Assembly (NCBI GenBank): GCA_039000515.1
Contig: JBCFYV010001001.1
Location: forward strand, 15,377,243-15,441,242
DNA length: 64,000 nucleotides
Direction: 5' to 3'
Origin: Timema cristinae
Taxonomy: Eukaryota; Arthropoda; Insecta; Phasmatodea; Timematidae
Shown: positions 1-13,900 of the stretch, piece by piece
Numbering within the stretch: position 1 is the first letter of the stretch
Layout: every line of letters starts with the position of its first letter
Made by a program: the position numbers and the translations under genes
The notes under the pieces: model-generated
The model's input: only the letters and a program-made list of their open reading frames with translations
What the model was told of the DNA's origin: nothing
Database searches by the model: none

Positions 1-1235
1 AAATAAATAAATTATTTTCTTAACGGTGTCTTCAATAAAGAAATCAATTCTTTTGAGGTAAGATGGTATAATATGTACTGTAACTTCTTATTTTTGAAAC
101 CTGATTTGTTTGTGGCTAAGGAGGGTTGAAAATGTCACTTGCTTAGAACAAGCTTTAATTGTAGTTGATAACACAAACAAATTCGTACACACCTCTAAAC
201 TGTCTCATAACAAACCAACTGAGCGTCACTCTCTCTCACTCAAACTTTTTTTAAGAGTGGTACTAATCTTGTTGCGCTGGATCTTAATTGATGTGGAAAT
301 CTAATTCAGTTAAAACACCTTAACCTTGAGTTCACTACAGTGAAACACTTAAAGAATGTAAAGGCATCTGAGACATTCTTGCATTCAGAATATCTTCAAT
401 GTTTATAGTATAGGTGTGATTTTTTTCATCTATATCTAAAACTATTTTTTATGATAAAATTTAAAATGTTTAGAGGTAAATATGTAAAAATTAGCCTGAA
501 TGTTTGGCTCAGTCTAGTGAAAATGTGCTGAATGCAGAAGGGATATAGATTACTAACTAATAAGACACCTGTAGCTTCTATTCTGTATTGCCGCTTGATT
601 TACTGAAAAAGTTCCGTCTTAACGAAAATAGGTGTAGACTCTTAACACCATTGCCCTTTCTTTACTACTTAATATTTTCCTCTTGGAATGTAATTGTTTG
701 TAACAAGCCGGAGATTCCATAATTTGTGTTATATTTTAACTGTTAACAATACATTATTATTATTCAAATAAATATATTAATATGCACATAAAACTATAAT
801 TCCACAACCTTACGGCAAAAAACACACAATCTTAATGTGATCAATAACAAATATTTTTCTACACAGAGTACTAATGAAATATGAGTGTTTATTTAGTTAA
901 TGTTTTTGAGCTAGCTATTAGGAACATGAGATTCAGACTACTGTAACTTTACTACTTTGCTGGAGGAAGAAGCACTGACTACTGGCAACGACAGCCCAGC
1001 ATTGTCAAATTTGATATACATTCGAAGGAAGACAAGACTGTTGCTCAATAGTAAGCATGCAGTTCCCTCAGCAATGAAATTAGGTGTACTGTAAATGTCC
1101 TTCCTTACAAGCTATTAAAAGTGTTCTATTGGTTCTTTTATAGTGTCACGCTGACATACCGTCAAAATTTGTTTGGCTCCTTCGATGACGCTATAACCAA
1201 GTTTGACTGTATGGGTTATCAGATGTGAAAAAAGG
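1..1235. other. Intergenic, no gene seen
   Basis: AT-rich sequence downstream of the LTV1 gene, which runs on the minus strand. No open frame here has coding character or a recognisable domain. The only structured feature noticed is a sequence ending GCAGTTCCCTCAG near 1058-1072, which matches the terminal inverted repeat of the element at 40293-41067 and may be a solo end of that family. Confidence 0.5.
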
Positions 1236-1239
1236 ATTG

Positions 1240-1800
1240 CACTTAAATCTACTAACTTAGAGATAACCCCTCGAATTTTTTGTAGTTTATTTATAAATTT
1301 TTCAAATGAAATTTGTTTTAGAGCTCTACTACTGTTTATTGGTGGTTCAAAATCTATTATAATTATAGAATGAACTTATAACCAGGCTACAGACTAGTTA
1401 TTTAATACTTAAACGAATGTTTAAAAATGAGGTGGCCCAATGGCTAAATAATTTTATAAAAAAAGGAAAAATAAACTACTAAGAGTAAATTTGATAAATA
1501 AAGCCCAACTAGGGAAAGATGAAAAATGTGGTAAGGTAGGCTTTCTTCATCAAATTCACTCTTAGTAGTTTATTTTTCCCTTTTCTTTAGTTTTATCAAT
1601 TTCCTTTATTATAAAAAACTTAAATGAATGTTATAGTGAATGGATCATAGGAAGGAATGTTATAATTTTCTATTATATTTATATTTCCTTTTTATGTTCA
1701 TAATTTTTTCAAATATTTCGATGCAAAGGTAAATTGGAGATAGGATTTGTAAAATGGTGGATTTGACCCAACTCCAGGTGAAACTTACTGAGTATCCAAA
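1240..1800. repeat. Dispersed repeat, copy 1, split by a hairpin insertion
   Basis: Similar in order and wording to 46925-47320: a stretch about an open 'gggttcag' box, then GAATGTTATRKTGAATGG, T-rich sequence, 'agattyggattygtaaaa' and 'ggttcaacccaact'. Tail-like pieces also occur near 8480-8560 and 14285-14330. No coding capacity is seen. Class unknown. This copy is interrupted at about 1422-1618 by a hairpin-bearing segment that the 46925 copy lacks. Confidence 0.5.
1462..1588. repeat. Long inverted repeat (hairpin) inside an insertion
   Basis: Two arms of about 45 bases, near 1462-1508 and 1540-1588, are near-perfect reverse complements (AAATAAACTACTAAGAGTAA against TTACTCTTAGTAGTTTATTT apart from mismatches) around a loop of about 30 bases. 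The segment is flanked by CTTAAACGAATGTT (about 1408-1421) and CTTAAATGAATGTT (about 1619-1632). That pattern fits a small foldback-type element with a 14-bp flanking duplication. Confidence 0.6.
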
Positions 1801-1824
1801 CAACCACTATACAGTTTTAATATG

Positions 1825-1938
1825 TTACAGTATATGAACACTCTGAAGGTTGACTTTGTTATTTAATGCTATTTTCTCTTGTCGCTTTTTCTCTTCTTTG
1901 AAAGCTAATGTGTTAGCTTTCCTCTCCAGTCTTCTTTC
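1825..1938 (-). CDS. LTV1: LTV1 last coding exon
   Basis: Begins after a TTTCAG acceptor with ERRLERKANTLAFKEEKKRQ, the conserved basic and helical C-terminal tail of LTV1, and ends at TAA (1825-1827). It is 114 bases, phase 0 at its start. Confidence 0.9.
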   Translation of the reverse strand, partial: ERRLERKANTLAFKEEKKRQEKIALNNKVNLQSVHIL

Positions 1939-4900
1939 CTGAAATATCAAAATATTTACTAGGACTACATATATTCGAGAAATTTAATGTATCTTGCGAA
2001 ATAAAAATTTAAAAGAAATATAAAAGCTGAGGACCTGTCAATTTTATATATCAAAAAACAATAAAGATGTGTGAAGCTTCGAAAACTTTCAAACTTTATT
2101 TGATTATATGTTTGCTTCAACATTGATTTGAGAGTAAAATTCCAGACTTGACAGTTACAAAGCTTCACCAAAACAATATTTAAAGCTAAAACACATGAAA
2201 AAAAGTTATTTTTCATTTTCCACAATTATTTCTATCACGAATTAACATTTGCATAAAAATATAATTAAATTACATTTTGTGGGGAATTTATCATTTTAAA
2301 ATGAAATATATAAATTATGTTTGAGATATTTATTTAGCATTTTGAAAATTTATATTTAATAACTGAATTTATTTAGTTAGCTTATGCTAATTTTACATTT
2401 TGATTTTGGGACTTTTTCAGGTGGAAAATATTATTTTTTCTTGGGAACAGTATAACAAACTCGAAAAAATTTAAAAATATTCTTTCTCTTTTGATTTAAA
2501 ATTTTTGTCTAAACTTAGCCTACCCATTCATTTCACTAAAAAATTAAAATAATTGGATGAATAAAATTAGAAGCTTAGGGCAATTTGATCAAATTAGTGT
2601 CGGGAAAATTGACAGAAAATATGAATAGACTGCAATTTAGAGGTCTGAACGAATAAATTTAAATTCTGTATTCTTGTGGAATTTTTTTTTATTAAAAGAG
2701 TACTTAAAATGTATATAGATTTTTTTTTAAATTGTAAGTTTTCCAAATAAAAACTGAATATTTTGTCTAACAAGTGTTGAATTTAGGTTTTGATTTAAAG
2801 TAAAATAAAAAACCTAGGCCTAATGCAACTTTTATAATTGTGTATTTTTAATCAATCATTTTTGGTATAAAGATAAATAAATTCTATATATATATTTTAA
2901 TATTGCCTAAAATAGTTCCTAAGGGCTGTTGGACTTCAAAAATACTAGTTAACGCAACTATTATTAACTAAGATACAAAAGCAAATGGATCCCATTCCAA
3001 ATAACATTCATGTAATAGAATGTGTCTTAATTCAAATTAATTGGGTGAAGGTGTATTCTGTGCATGATTTGAGATTTAAAAGCTACTTTTATCATTATTT
3101 TTCACCAAACGTTTGTTTTCCTTCCTTAAATCTATTTAATTTATATCGATTACCGTTTCCGGCCTATAGCTTGGTTCAAAATTTATTCAAGTCTAATATT
3201 TTCCCACTAGGTTAGCTAGGCCGATTGTAGCTTCAATTGTCTTATAATCTAACTTAAGACTAGGACAGGCACAGCATCCAGTCCCCGGCCATTAATTTAT
3301 CAATGTGAAAGGGTAAACCCATATTTTCATCGATGATAAATTTTCCGCCATGCTGGGAATCAAACCCAGGACCCTTAACACAATAGGCAGATGAACTAAA
3401 GAATAAGCTAATGTGTCAAACCGCTTTGATCTACTCAGGGGTAAATATTACCATCAAGTATCCTAGTAGGATTGTAATTTAATGGTGCTCAATAATTGTG
3501 TTGACTAAGTAGGTAGCTGTAAAATAAAAAGTGCTTGAAATTTTGGGTAACCATCTAATTAAAGGAAGATAAGGTTAATTTAACTTTAGTAAACTAATAA
3601 TATTGTTAACATGAGCATTAAATACAAACGTCACATTAATAAACCATCCTTAATTGTAAGCTTTTATTATTAATGTTTCCTGAAAAATCGCAGAAAATAA
3701 TTTTTCCCGTTCGAGTTTCAGGAACATCCAATTTCCTGAAGTTCTAAATCCCAAACAAGTATAATTTTTATCCAACGTTAAACATTATTTTAATATTCGT
3801 CTTCAGGAATATAACATATTATTTGATTAGATTTTGCTTTAAATTGAAAAAATGGATATCACACACCCCTAAAACAATTTTATTAAAAGGAAAACTGTAA
3901 CACAAGTTATATTATGACTTAAAAGGAATGTTCTAAAATCCTAGTTGTGTGGTACCATATTAAAAATGATCATACCTTAACTATCTGTAAAGTCTTAAAG
4001 TTAGTTATACTTAGTATTGCATTTTAATACTAAATATTGGAGTGTAGACAATACCCTGCTAAACGGGGCCGTGCCAAGCTAACTTTTCCAATTCGAAGCC
4101 AACTTGAATCAGATATATGAAATATTCTCGAAGCTGAATCAAAGTTTGAATATTTTTTGTTAATTGTTTTATACTTGAAAAAATATTATATTGTAGCTAT
4201 TTGTAAAACATTATACACTAAAATTATTTGGAAAATGTTTTATTCCAAAATGTATTATTATCACAAATTACAATTCAATTGCTTCAGATATTTTTTATAT
4301 TGATATTAATTTATAATGTACATAACAACTAAGAATGGAAATAATCAACAATAAATTGAGTATTTTAGCCGTCAATATTTTTATTGGACAAAGCTTCGAA
4401 GTCGAAAAATTTTTTGAGGTCAAGTCGAAGTTTTGAATCTTTGCACATCCCTACCTGTTGAATGATGCTAAATTAAAGTTGGAAGTAAATACAGCTGCTT
4501 AGTCAGTGAAATGAACACGAATACTTGGAATATCTAAACTAATATTTAGATCTGTTTTGTTGTGTCTCCCATCTGCTTTCTATGATATAAACTTGTTAAA
4601 TGTTGCAAGAAAAGTAACATTACAGGCTAGTTTTTCTATAAACTTTATGTGTTATGTACTAAATTGCAGTCTTTGCTTTTATATCCTCGACGTTGTTATA
4701 AACCAAACAGAAGAAGTGATCCTACCTTCCTGTACTCCTTGAGAGCCTTCTTCCTCTCTCTCCTCTGTTCTGGAGTCTCGTCCTTGAGCCGGATCGAGAG
4801 TGTGGACAGCATAGAGATAACAGATTCAGCTCCGTCATGGCTGTTAGGTTCAACAACATTAGAAGCGTCAAACTTCGCTAAAGCCTTTGCAGTCAATTTA

Positions 4901-7900
4901 CTAGTGTTTCCGCTGTCCCACACATCCAGAGGAACCCCTGTCTTTCTTGAGATCCGAATGCGCCGGGGAATCTTGAATAACAAGAACAGTAAGATTAGAT
5001 ACTCAACTAATTTGTGAAGTAAAGTATTTTACCTAATAGAGATAATCATTAGGGGTTGTAATGCAATAGATTTGACCCTAAGGAGTATTTGAAAGCATTG
5101 ACCATTTATCATTCTAATTATTTATATATTCAAAAATATTTTACATATAATTAAACATATTTTACTTTATTTAAATTGTACAACCTATTACGTGGCGCTT
5201 AAATCACGTTTTCCTCTAAATTATTTACTAGTTAGTTCGCGCCTCGAGGTACGATGGCAGCATCGACTGGAGCTAAACTTAAGAAATGTTAATGTCTTTT
5301 AACGTAATCCAGACAAGTTAAGATCTTTTAAAGTAATTTCCTCTTCGAGAAGATTCCACACGCAATAGGTATTTTTTTTTTAGTTTGTAGGTGTGTAATT
5401 TACCGTTAGAAAGGTTCCTTCGAGAAGCTTCTATTGAACTCAGATATATGTGACTTTTTGAAACTTCGTATTTTACTGTGCAATCAGTCGTGGTCTTGAA
5501 TGGACGTGCTTTAAGCGATCGGTGATTATAAGTTGCTAGGCCCTCGACATGATCGTGTTTCGATTAGAATATTAATACCAATATGTTTTCAATTTAAGGA
5601 ATAAATAGATATCAAACTTTATGTGATATATTATCATTTATTAAAGTCTAATGATAAGGAACGAGGCATTATAAGTAAAGCACATAGTTGCGTAATAGAA
5701 ACGATGATTTACGGAGTGACTCTTAAATGATTCTGTTATGTAATCTAACAAATAGCATTCTAACGTGGGGAGGAGAAATATAACAAATGACGTCCAACGA
5801 GGGGCTGAAAAGAAGTATAACAAATGACTCCCAATCACGGGGCTATTATACGTCAATAAAAAGAGAAGTATAGCAAATGGCGATACAACGTGGGGGTTAA
5901 TATGCAACTATTAACACTTGCCACGAACACGTAATGTAACAGGGTCTGCAAAACTTTGATGATTTCAATATCGATTTGAAAAATTGATAAGGTTTCAGGC
6001 CTTTGCAAATCCCTCAAGGTGCCTAAAATATGTTAATGAATTTTTAATAACGATTCTTGTAAGTTAAGTGCTTATTAACTAATACCATATTTACCGGAAA
6101 ATAAGCCACACTTTTTCCACAGTAAAAGTCTTTGAAAAACATTTGTATAATCTATACTGTGTAACATGTATGTTAACTTTTGAGGACTGAGGCTATAGAA
6201 TGAAATAATTTATAATCACCATGACAGATGGTGCTCTTTACAGTGTCCAGCCAAACTCTATTTTAAAATTCCCTGACTTTTCCAGGTTTTCCAGAGCCAA
6301 TTTCCAACTTTTCCAGTCAATATATTATAAACATTATAGTGTTAAGATTTCAACTTAATGTTCACAAAGACTCCTCTATCAGCTGTGGATGGCTGTAGAG
6401 GTGAGAGTACATGTAATACTGAATACATACCACAGGCTCCTCTATAAGCTGTGGATGGTTGTAGAGGTTGGAATATGTGGACAGAATAGATTCACAGTCG
6501 AACCTATCCTCCTGTTTTAACTCCAACCTGACCATCTCCTCCTCATCTTCTGAGCTCAAGAGCTGCTCTAGCCTCTTGAGTGTAACGTCTGTGTCTGGCT
6601 TGTGAGTGGCACGCTCACGCTCAAACTCCTCGGCACACTTGAGCACTTGGTCAGAGTCTATAGGAATATAGCCGTCTATCTCCTCACAGTCTAAGGCTCC
6701 AATCTCGGCATCATCATAGCCAGCAAACATCTGTGACATAGGTTAGTTTCAAAGTCACATAGCATCACAGTGTGTACAGGAATTTACTCAATATTTAAAA
6801 TTCAAATGTAGGGCTTATTAATTTCAACATAGTAATAGTTTTTACCTTTTTGTTTGTTAAATCAAGAAACTCAACAAATTAGTTTTATTAAATTTTTATT
6901 TTAGTATTTATTAACAAGTTTTAAGTTTCTACTTAATTACTACTAAATTTAAACCTGTATATTATTTTTTATTTGTATTAGTGGAAATAAAGTAAATAAA
7001 ACGATAAAAATCAATGTTAAAAGAATTTTTTTTAATACCTCATAGGGCTATCCACATATTTACAATAATGAACTAGGGCTGAGGAAGATATTATTTTGTA
7101 GGAAATGTCCCACATTTGCTTGGACAGAGGACATGTTGAATCCTTTATTTTACAATCCTAATATTCATTTTATCTTTGAATCTCAAATTTGACACCAACT
7201 CTTGTAAAAAGTTATGTTTGGGATGAACCACCAATAAGAAGAGACACTGAAATTTTTCAATATATAATTTTTATGAACTTTTACTTGTAGTATTAAACAT
7301 GGTGTCTACTCAACTTGACCAATTAAATCCCCGACCTTTTCCCTGATTTTCCCTGATCATTTCCTAAAATTCCCGACTAAAAAAGTATGTCATATCCTTC
7401 TAACTCGTTTTTATATTAATCTATTTTATGAATAATAATAAGTTTTAAAATTGGATTTTTTTTAAATTTGTATTTAAATTGTTTACTAGGAATTAAAAAT
7501 ATATATTACACAGCTACGAACAAAAAAAATGACATAATTTAGTGATTTAATGATTATTGTATTTCATATTTTGAGTAAAATATCATTTTCCCGGATTTTT
7601 ATTGTGATTTACGAAATTCCCGACTTATTCCCGTTTTTTCCCGACCACTTCAAATTCCCGGCTAATTCCCGTTTTCCCTGATTTTCCCGGATAGTAGACA
7701 CCCTGTTAAAGTGTCTCAAAGATTATTTTAAGTTCAATATACCATTTTTGGGTTCATAAAACAAGCAGGAAATATAATAAAATAAAATATTTTCGCAAAA
7801 TTGATTACTTGACCTTTTAAATGTGAACTGTGGTCAATTTTATTGTTTTAAATGAGATTTAACCATAGCAATCCAATCAAAAAAACAAAGTTCCCTCAGC

Positions 7901-10900
7901 TTAGAAAGTTTATTTGCCTCAACCAAAACACATTGGTGAAAGATAAGTTAAAACTAGCTATTATAATGACCATAATGTGACCAAATATAGAAGTATAAAA
8001 ATAATCTATGCCTAAGAAAGCTATGTATTTATTTAATCTTCTACTTATATTTGATTTGATCAGAAACCTTTGCTCAGTCGGTAACGTGTCTGCCTACTGA
8101 GCTAAGTGTACCAGGTTAGATTCTCGGCATGGCCGAAAAAATTATCATTGGTGAAATGTGGGTTTACCTTGATAAATTAATGTCCGGGGACTGGATGTTG
8201 TGCCTGTCCTAGTCTTAAGTAAGATTATAAAGCATATAAAGCTACAACAGTCCTAGCAACTCAGTAGTGGAAAACATGACTTCCGAATCCTGATATTTTG
8301 ACTAATTTCCCATCTCGTTCTTGTCTCGAAATAAAAAAGTCATTCCCATCCATCCCTACTAATTAATATACATTATCCATTTCTAAAAGAATCGGAGTCA
8401 AACAGTAGAAAAATAAAGTTGTCGAAGACTTGGCGTACCAACTCCACAGCCTCGATTATGTCCATTATTTTTTTCGAAAATTCGAATTTGATATTCAAAG
8501 GTAAAGTGAAGATTTGGATTTGTAAAATAGTGGATTTCAACCCAACTCTAATAAAATGCATCCATTAAATTGATTTTTATTTTATTTTTGCAAACTATTA
8601 AACACACTTATGTAAACCACTCACATGTTCAAACCTGTTATCAAGCAGGCTGAGTTGGTCATTGCGGCGAATTACAGAACTGGACAGCGAATAGTTGGTA
8701 AAACGAGATTTGGTCTCTTCGTCAGCAAATGTGAACTGAGGGCCAGTCAAACTTGCAACATCATCGTCATCATCTTCCTCTTCATCGCTGTCAGCATTAG
8801 ACGACACGTCCAGACATTCACGTTCCTCATCAGAGTCAGATATTCTATTAACAGACACATCTGAGTTATTAGTAGTCAAAACCTACTGGTAACTAATTAT
8901 AATCAAGATGAGGGTGTGTGAAGACTTAAACTTAGACTTGACTTGTGTAAAAAAAAAAAGCTTCAACTTTAATTCGAAAAAATTTCCAACTTGGATAGTT
9001 ATGAAGCTTCACCAATCATTAATTAATAAATGTTTTGGTTATAAATATTGTTTTTCAATAGCAAACGTTGACGTTATAAACTGTTACACTACAAAATTAA
9101 ATTATAAAGGGTATACATTGCAACTATCACTATTTTATTAATTGAATTTAAAATGTATATGAGTTATATCTTAAGTGTTTGAATGAACTATAAGATAATC
9201 CAAAGCAAATGCCAATCCAAATGTCAAAAGGAACTTTAGCCCTCTATAAACTATATATTTACTTTAATAAACATAATTTACATTTTTATACTTTCAAATG
9301 AAACTTTACTAACTTGTCATCATAATTATCCCCAGTGTTGGCCAGCTGGATAAAATCATCTTCTAATTGGTTATCAGGGTTGTCAAAGTCAAAATCATCA
9401 TCCAGTGCCGCCACGACATCTGGGTCCAAGTCCAACTGAGGTCCTGAAACATATAAAATAGAGCTCTTGGAAATATTACCAGCACATTGATTGAAGTTGT
9501 TATCTAAGATGAGTGAAATTCTATTTTTCTCATATCCAGATCAAACATTTTCTTTTGGATGTAAATTTGATTCCTTAAATCTTTAAACATGAAAAAAGTT
9601 GAAAACTAAATAAAAGAAAATTAAACTTTGTTTTTATTAGAAATTTAGCATTGCTAATAGAACAAATTTATTGTTAAATATTTGATGAAACTGAATATTG
9701 GTTGGTTTCCTTGCTTATTTGTCTTATTTATAAAGAACCAAAGAGGATACATTTTGGATGAATTAGTTGTGTTCATACAATTTTTTTACCAGAAATAAAA
9801 CTAAATGTCAAATTTTTTTCAATACTATAAATTTAAATATTTAATTCTATTGATCACATCAAATCTGTGATTTTAAGTCAAAAGCTTCAAATGTGAATTT
9901 GAAAATGTTCCAATTATATTGAATTTCAAATCTAACTAATACTATTTTTATTCTTCCCACAGGCCATACACAACACAAAAACTTTAAAGAAAGTATAGGC
10001 TCTCGTTCTATTTAAGTCATAAACATTTTTAAATAAAAGACCTAATTAAGTATGTAAACTGATTAATTTCATCAGCAAGATTACACATACTTGTAAACCT
10101 CCTAAGGAATTCAAGACAGTGTCTTGATAAACAACATGTTTGTAAGTCAACTTACATAAAACAGGTTTCATTAAAATATCTTTTGACACTTTGTCAGACT
10201 TATTTAAAATATGTGTGTTGAAATATTCAGGATTTTACTGTCTACATACATAACATAGCTCAATTCGTGGCCTGCAGACTTAGGATTAAAAGGAAAATAA
10301 AAACTGTTCTTGAATGAAATTATAATTGAAAGCAGGATAAATCAAGATTGAAAGTAGTGAAGTCAACCCAACATCATAACTCAGTTGATATAATGTCTGT
10401 GTACTGAGTTAAGGGTCCCAAGTTCAATTCTCGACATGGCCAAAAATGTATCATTGGTGAAATGTGGGTTTACCCTTTCATAGTGATAAATTAACAGCGG
10501 TAGACTGGATGCTGTGCCTGTCCTAGTCTTAAGTTTAGTTCTTAAAGACTTTTCAGTGCATAGATGTAGCCTATATTTTTTAGTTTCCATTTGCAAAGTT
10601 TATGTTTAATTTAGTCATCTGCTTTCGTTACAAGTTTCGTTTCATATTTTTGGGTAATTTTTAAAAAATATGAAGTAATTTTTTAGAATTTTCAAGTCAT
10701 TTTTTGATAATTTTAATTTTTTTGTTATTAAATTCCGAGCTCTGATTATAAGATAGGACCTATCATTATAAAGTGCAAGCACATACAATTAATATTGAGC
10801 ACGGCCGATCATGGAATGAATTATTAGGCATTTAGAAAACTGTTGGTTATAATAACTTGTGACCTAGGTATAAAAAAATGTATTAGATGTTAGCTGAGGG

Positions 10901-13900
10901 CTGAATTGAGAATCTAAGTATAAGAATGATTCATTAAATAAAATCGGGATTTTTCAGTAGACACAATTTATTATAAAAAAAACAACACAACTTGTGAATG
11001 TGAGGAATGCCAGGCCTCCACCGTGGTTCGGATTCCACGTTAAACTGTAGGTCCTCCATTTCATCTCACAATCACCCTACCATTACACATTAGCATAAGT
11101 GTGTATAACCCGAACGGGTAGTAAGACGCGGTGCTAGTAATAATATAAAAAAACATGAAAAAGACATTATAATATTAAGTTATTCACCAATAAAACATAG
11201 CTTAATGAGATAAATGCAAATTTTTCATATCTTTCATACATTTTTTTAAGCAAAAACCACCTATAAATTTTCATCTGTGTGTTAAATAGAAATTGTTTAT
11301 TCTTCCATAAGAATACATTTTTAACTACGGTATTTAAGAACTAAATTTTTTCTGTGGATAAATACCTATAGCTTGCAGCCGCATAAAAATATGTGAGAGG
11401 CCACAATTTAACCAAGACTGCTATTAACACATGATTGCACATATGGATACAAAATTATTTTGAACAGTTTTATGGTTGTTGTAGCCTATAGGTTTCAAGT
11501 TTAAAATGAATCCCTCAGAACAATAAAATAGCGGATTTTTTTTTTAAAGGTCAGCCAAAACTTTTCATACCAGATCGTGGGGCAGCCAAGTTGAGAAGAC
11601 CAACATCTTCTTCTATTGTGGATGCAAATACAGATGAGGGCAACTGCAGTTTTACTCCCTGGAACAATAAATAAATAGGAATACATAGTTAACTATCTCA
11701 GGGTGGCTACAAAACATATTTTACAAAATTCCCTGCCATTTCCAGGTTTTCCAGGCAACATTTTCCAATTTTCCCTGACTATTTTTTCCCAGTTTTAATG
11801 GTGGATGATGACTTTTGTTTTATTTATCTATTAAATATAAATGGTTTTTATCAGTTATTATAGCAATTAAAATGTTATTTTATTTAGGTATTATTAACTT
11901 TTGTTTTAGTGTTTAGTTGCGAAATTGATGCGATATTCTAGACATATTTTTTAATTCCTTGAATATCCTTTATTTTTTAGTTAAATTCCCTGACATTTCC
12001 CTGTCTGTAGCCAGCATGTATCTGTCACACCAAAAAGATTAATTTCAAACTATGGGTGTGCAAGAGAGCATTAATTGGTAATGAAGCTAAAAGCACGAAA
12101 TTAAGTTAAACATAGGTAGGCCTTATGTATTCAATTCAAAGTACGTTAACTTTTTTTTTTAGAAGCTTCATATTCATTAAAGCAGGATTTTTTTAAATCA
12201 TAGGTAGTTAAAGCTGTCAAATATTCCAAATGTTAAGATGACGTTGTTAAAGCTTCACATACGTCTATTAGAAACATATTAAATAGGTTATTTGGAAATA
12301 AGTTCTATTAAATTATGGTTTAAATTAAGAGAAATAGTCAGCACACTTATCTGAGTGATAATGGAGCAGAAATTGTTTAGATGAAACACAATAAAAAACA
12401 CAAACACATTTTTAAGGACAATCTTTCACTGCCATCAACAACTTTTTCAGGTTAAGATCTAATAAACTGATGATTATGGTTTAGGTGCAAGTCCTGTACT
12501 ATACATAACAAATTTTACATCAAAAAGAGAAAAGATATTGCGTTCATCCTGTATTAAATTAACAATTTCCTAGTTTCCTCCCTTTTGTGATATTTTGTTT
12601 CCTCTTTTTAGAAAGTTGTGTTGTATATTTCACTCCCCCTTCCGATGAGTTCTGATAGAATGATACTTAGGACAAGGGATTAGGTGGTAAGAATCAGTTT
12701 TCTTCAAGGGGCAGCAATTAACTCTTTGTCCAGTGACAGCAATGTAAAGTGTGGACTGTGTTCTTTTCTTCATTGACGAAGCCCTATTGTGTCAATCCCC
12801 TTTTATTTATTTACTTTCCTATTCCTTCTTCTATATTTAGTATTTCTATATGTTGAAATTTTTTTTTAATTAACACAATAACTGAACTTGAAATATATTC
12901 AATGTTGCTACCACTGTGCTATCAAGGATAATGCATGTTAAGTTATGTTAGATTCTTACCACTAGGTGTTATATTTAGCATGTATAGTGTAAGTTATGTT
13001 TTTTAACAAATCATCAGAACCAACTTCAATATAATGTTGTAGATATTTCAATGTTAAACAACATTTCATTAAAAAGTTGTAGCTAGTTCATTTAATTTAT
13101 TTAAATGGGATGTTTTTGGTATTTCTGACCTGAATGAATCAAACTATTTGCAGTAAACTTATTACAAACCACCCTTAATTCAAACACATAACATTCACTC
13201 TTACTTTCTAAGTATATGGCAATAGGAACTCAAAAGTTCATTGCCACACTAGTTTTATTAAATTCATTTCACTGCTTTGGGTAGCCTGGGGGTCCGGGGT
13301 TCAATCCTTGGTCCCGGCACAGATTTATCTGATTGTCAAACCCTTCCTTCCCCTCTGACAAGAAGTGTATTAATTACAACTTGTGAATGTGGGAATGCCA
13401 GACCTCCACCGTGGTTCGGATCCCACGTTAAACTGTAGGTCCTACATTTCATCTCACAATCACCCTCCCATTACACATTAGCGTGACTGCGTATAACCCG
13501 AACGGGTAGTAAGACGCGGTGCTAATAATCAATAATCATATCACTACTTACATCCATCTCTTTAAGATCCATCTTAATATAATGAAAACCCCTCTTCACT
13601 AATGTTATCCTCCCATCTGCATATCAAGTCTACCATCTATTAATTCATCACTGTGAAAAGAGACCCCCCCAATTTCACTAAAAATACTTTTTTAACCATG
13701 TCAGGAATTGAAGTGGGGACCCTTAGCTCAATAGGCAAACATACTACCGACCGAGTTTGGGAGTCAAACAAGTTGTAGTTAGTCAAGTGAGCTTAATCAT
13801 TATTGTTATTTCCTTACTTCATGTTTAGTGATGTCTGTCCTCTTGATCTGAAACTTCTCGACGGATTCCCACTCCACTGCCGACTTTCTGATGTCGAACA

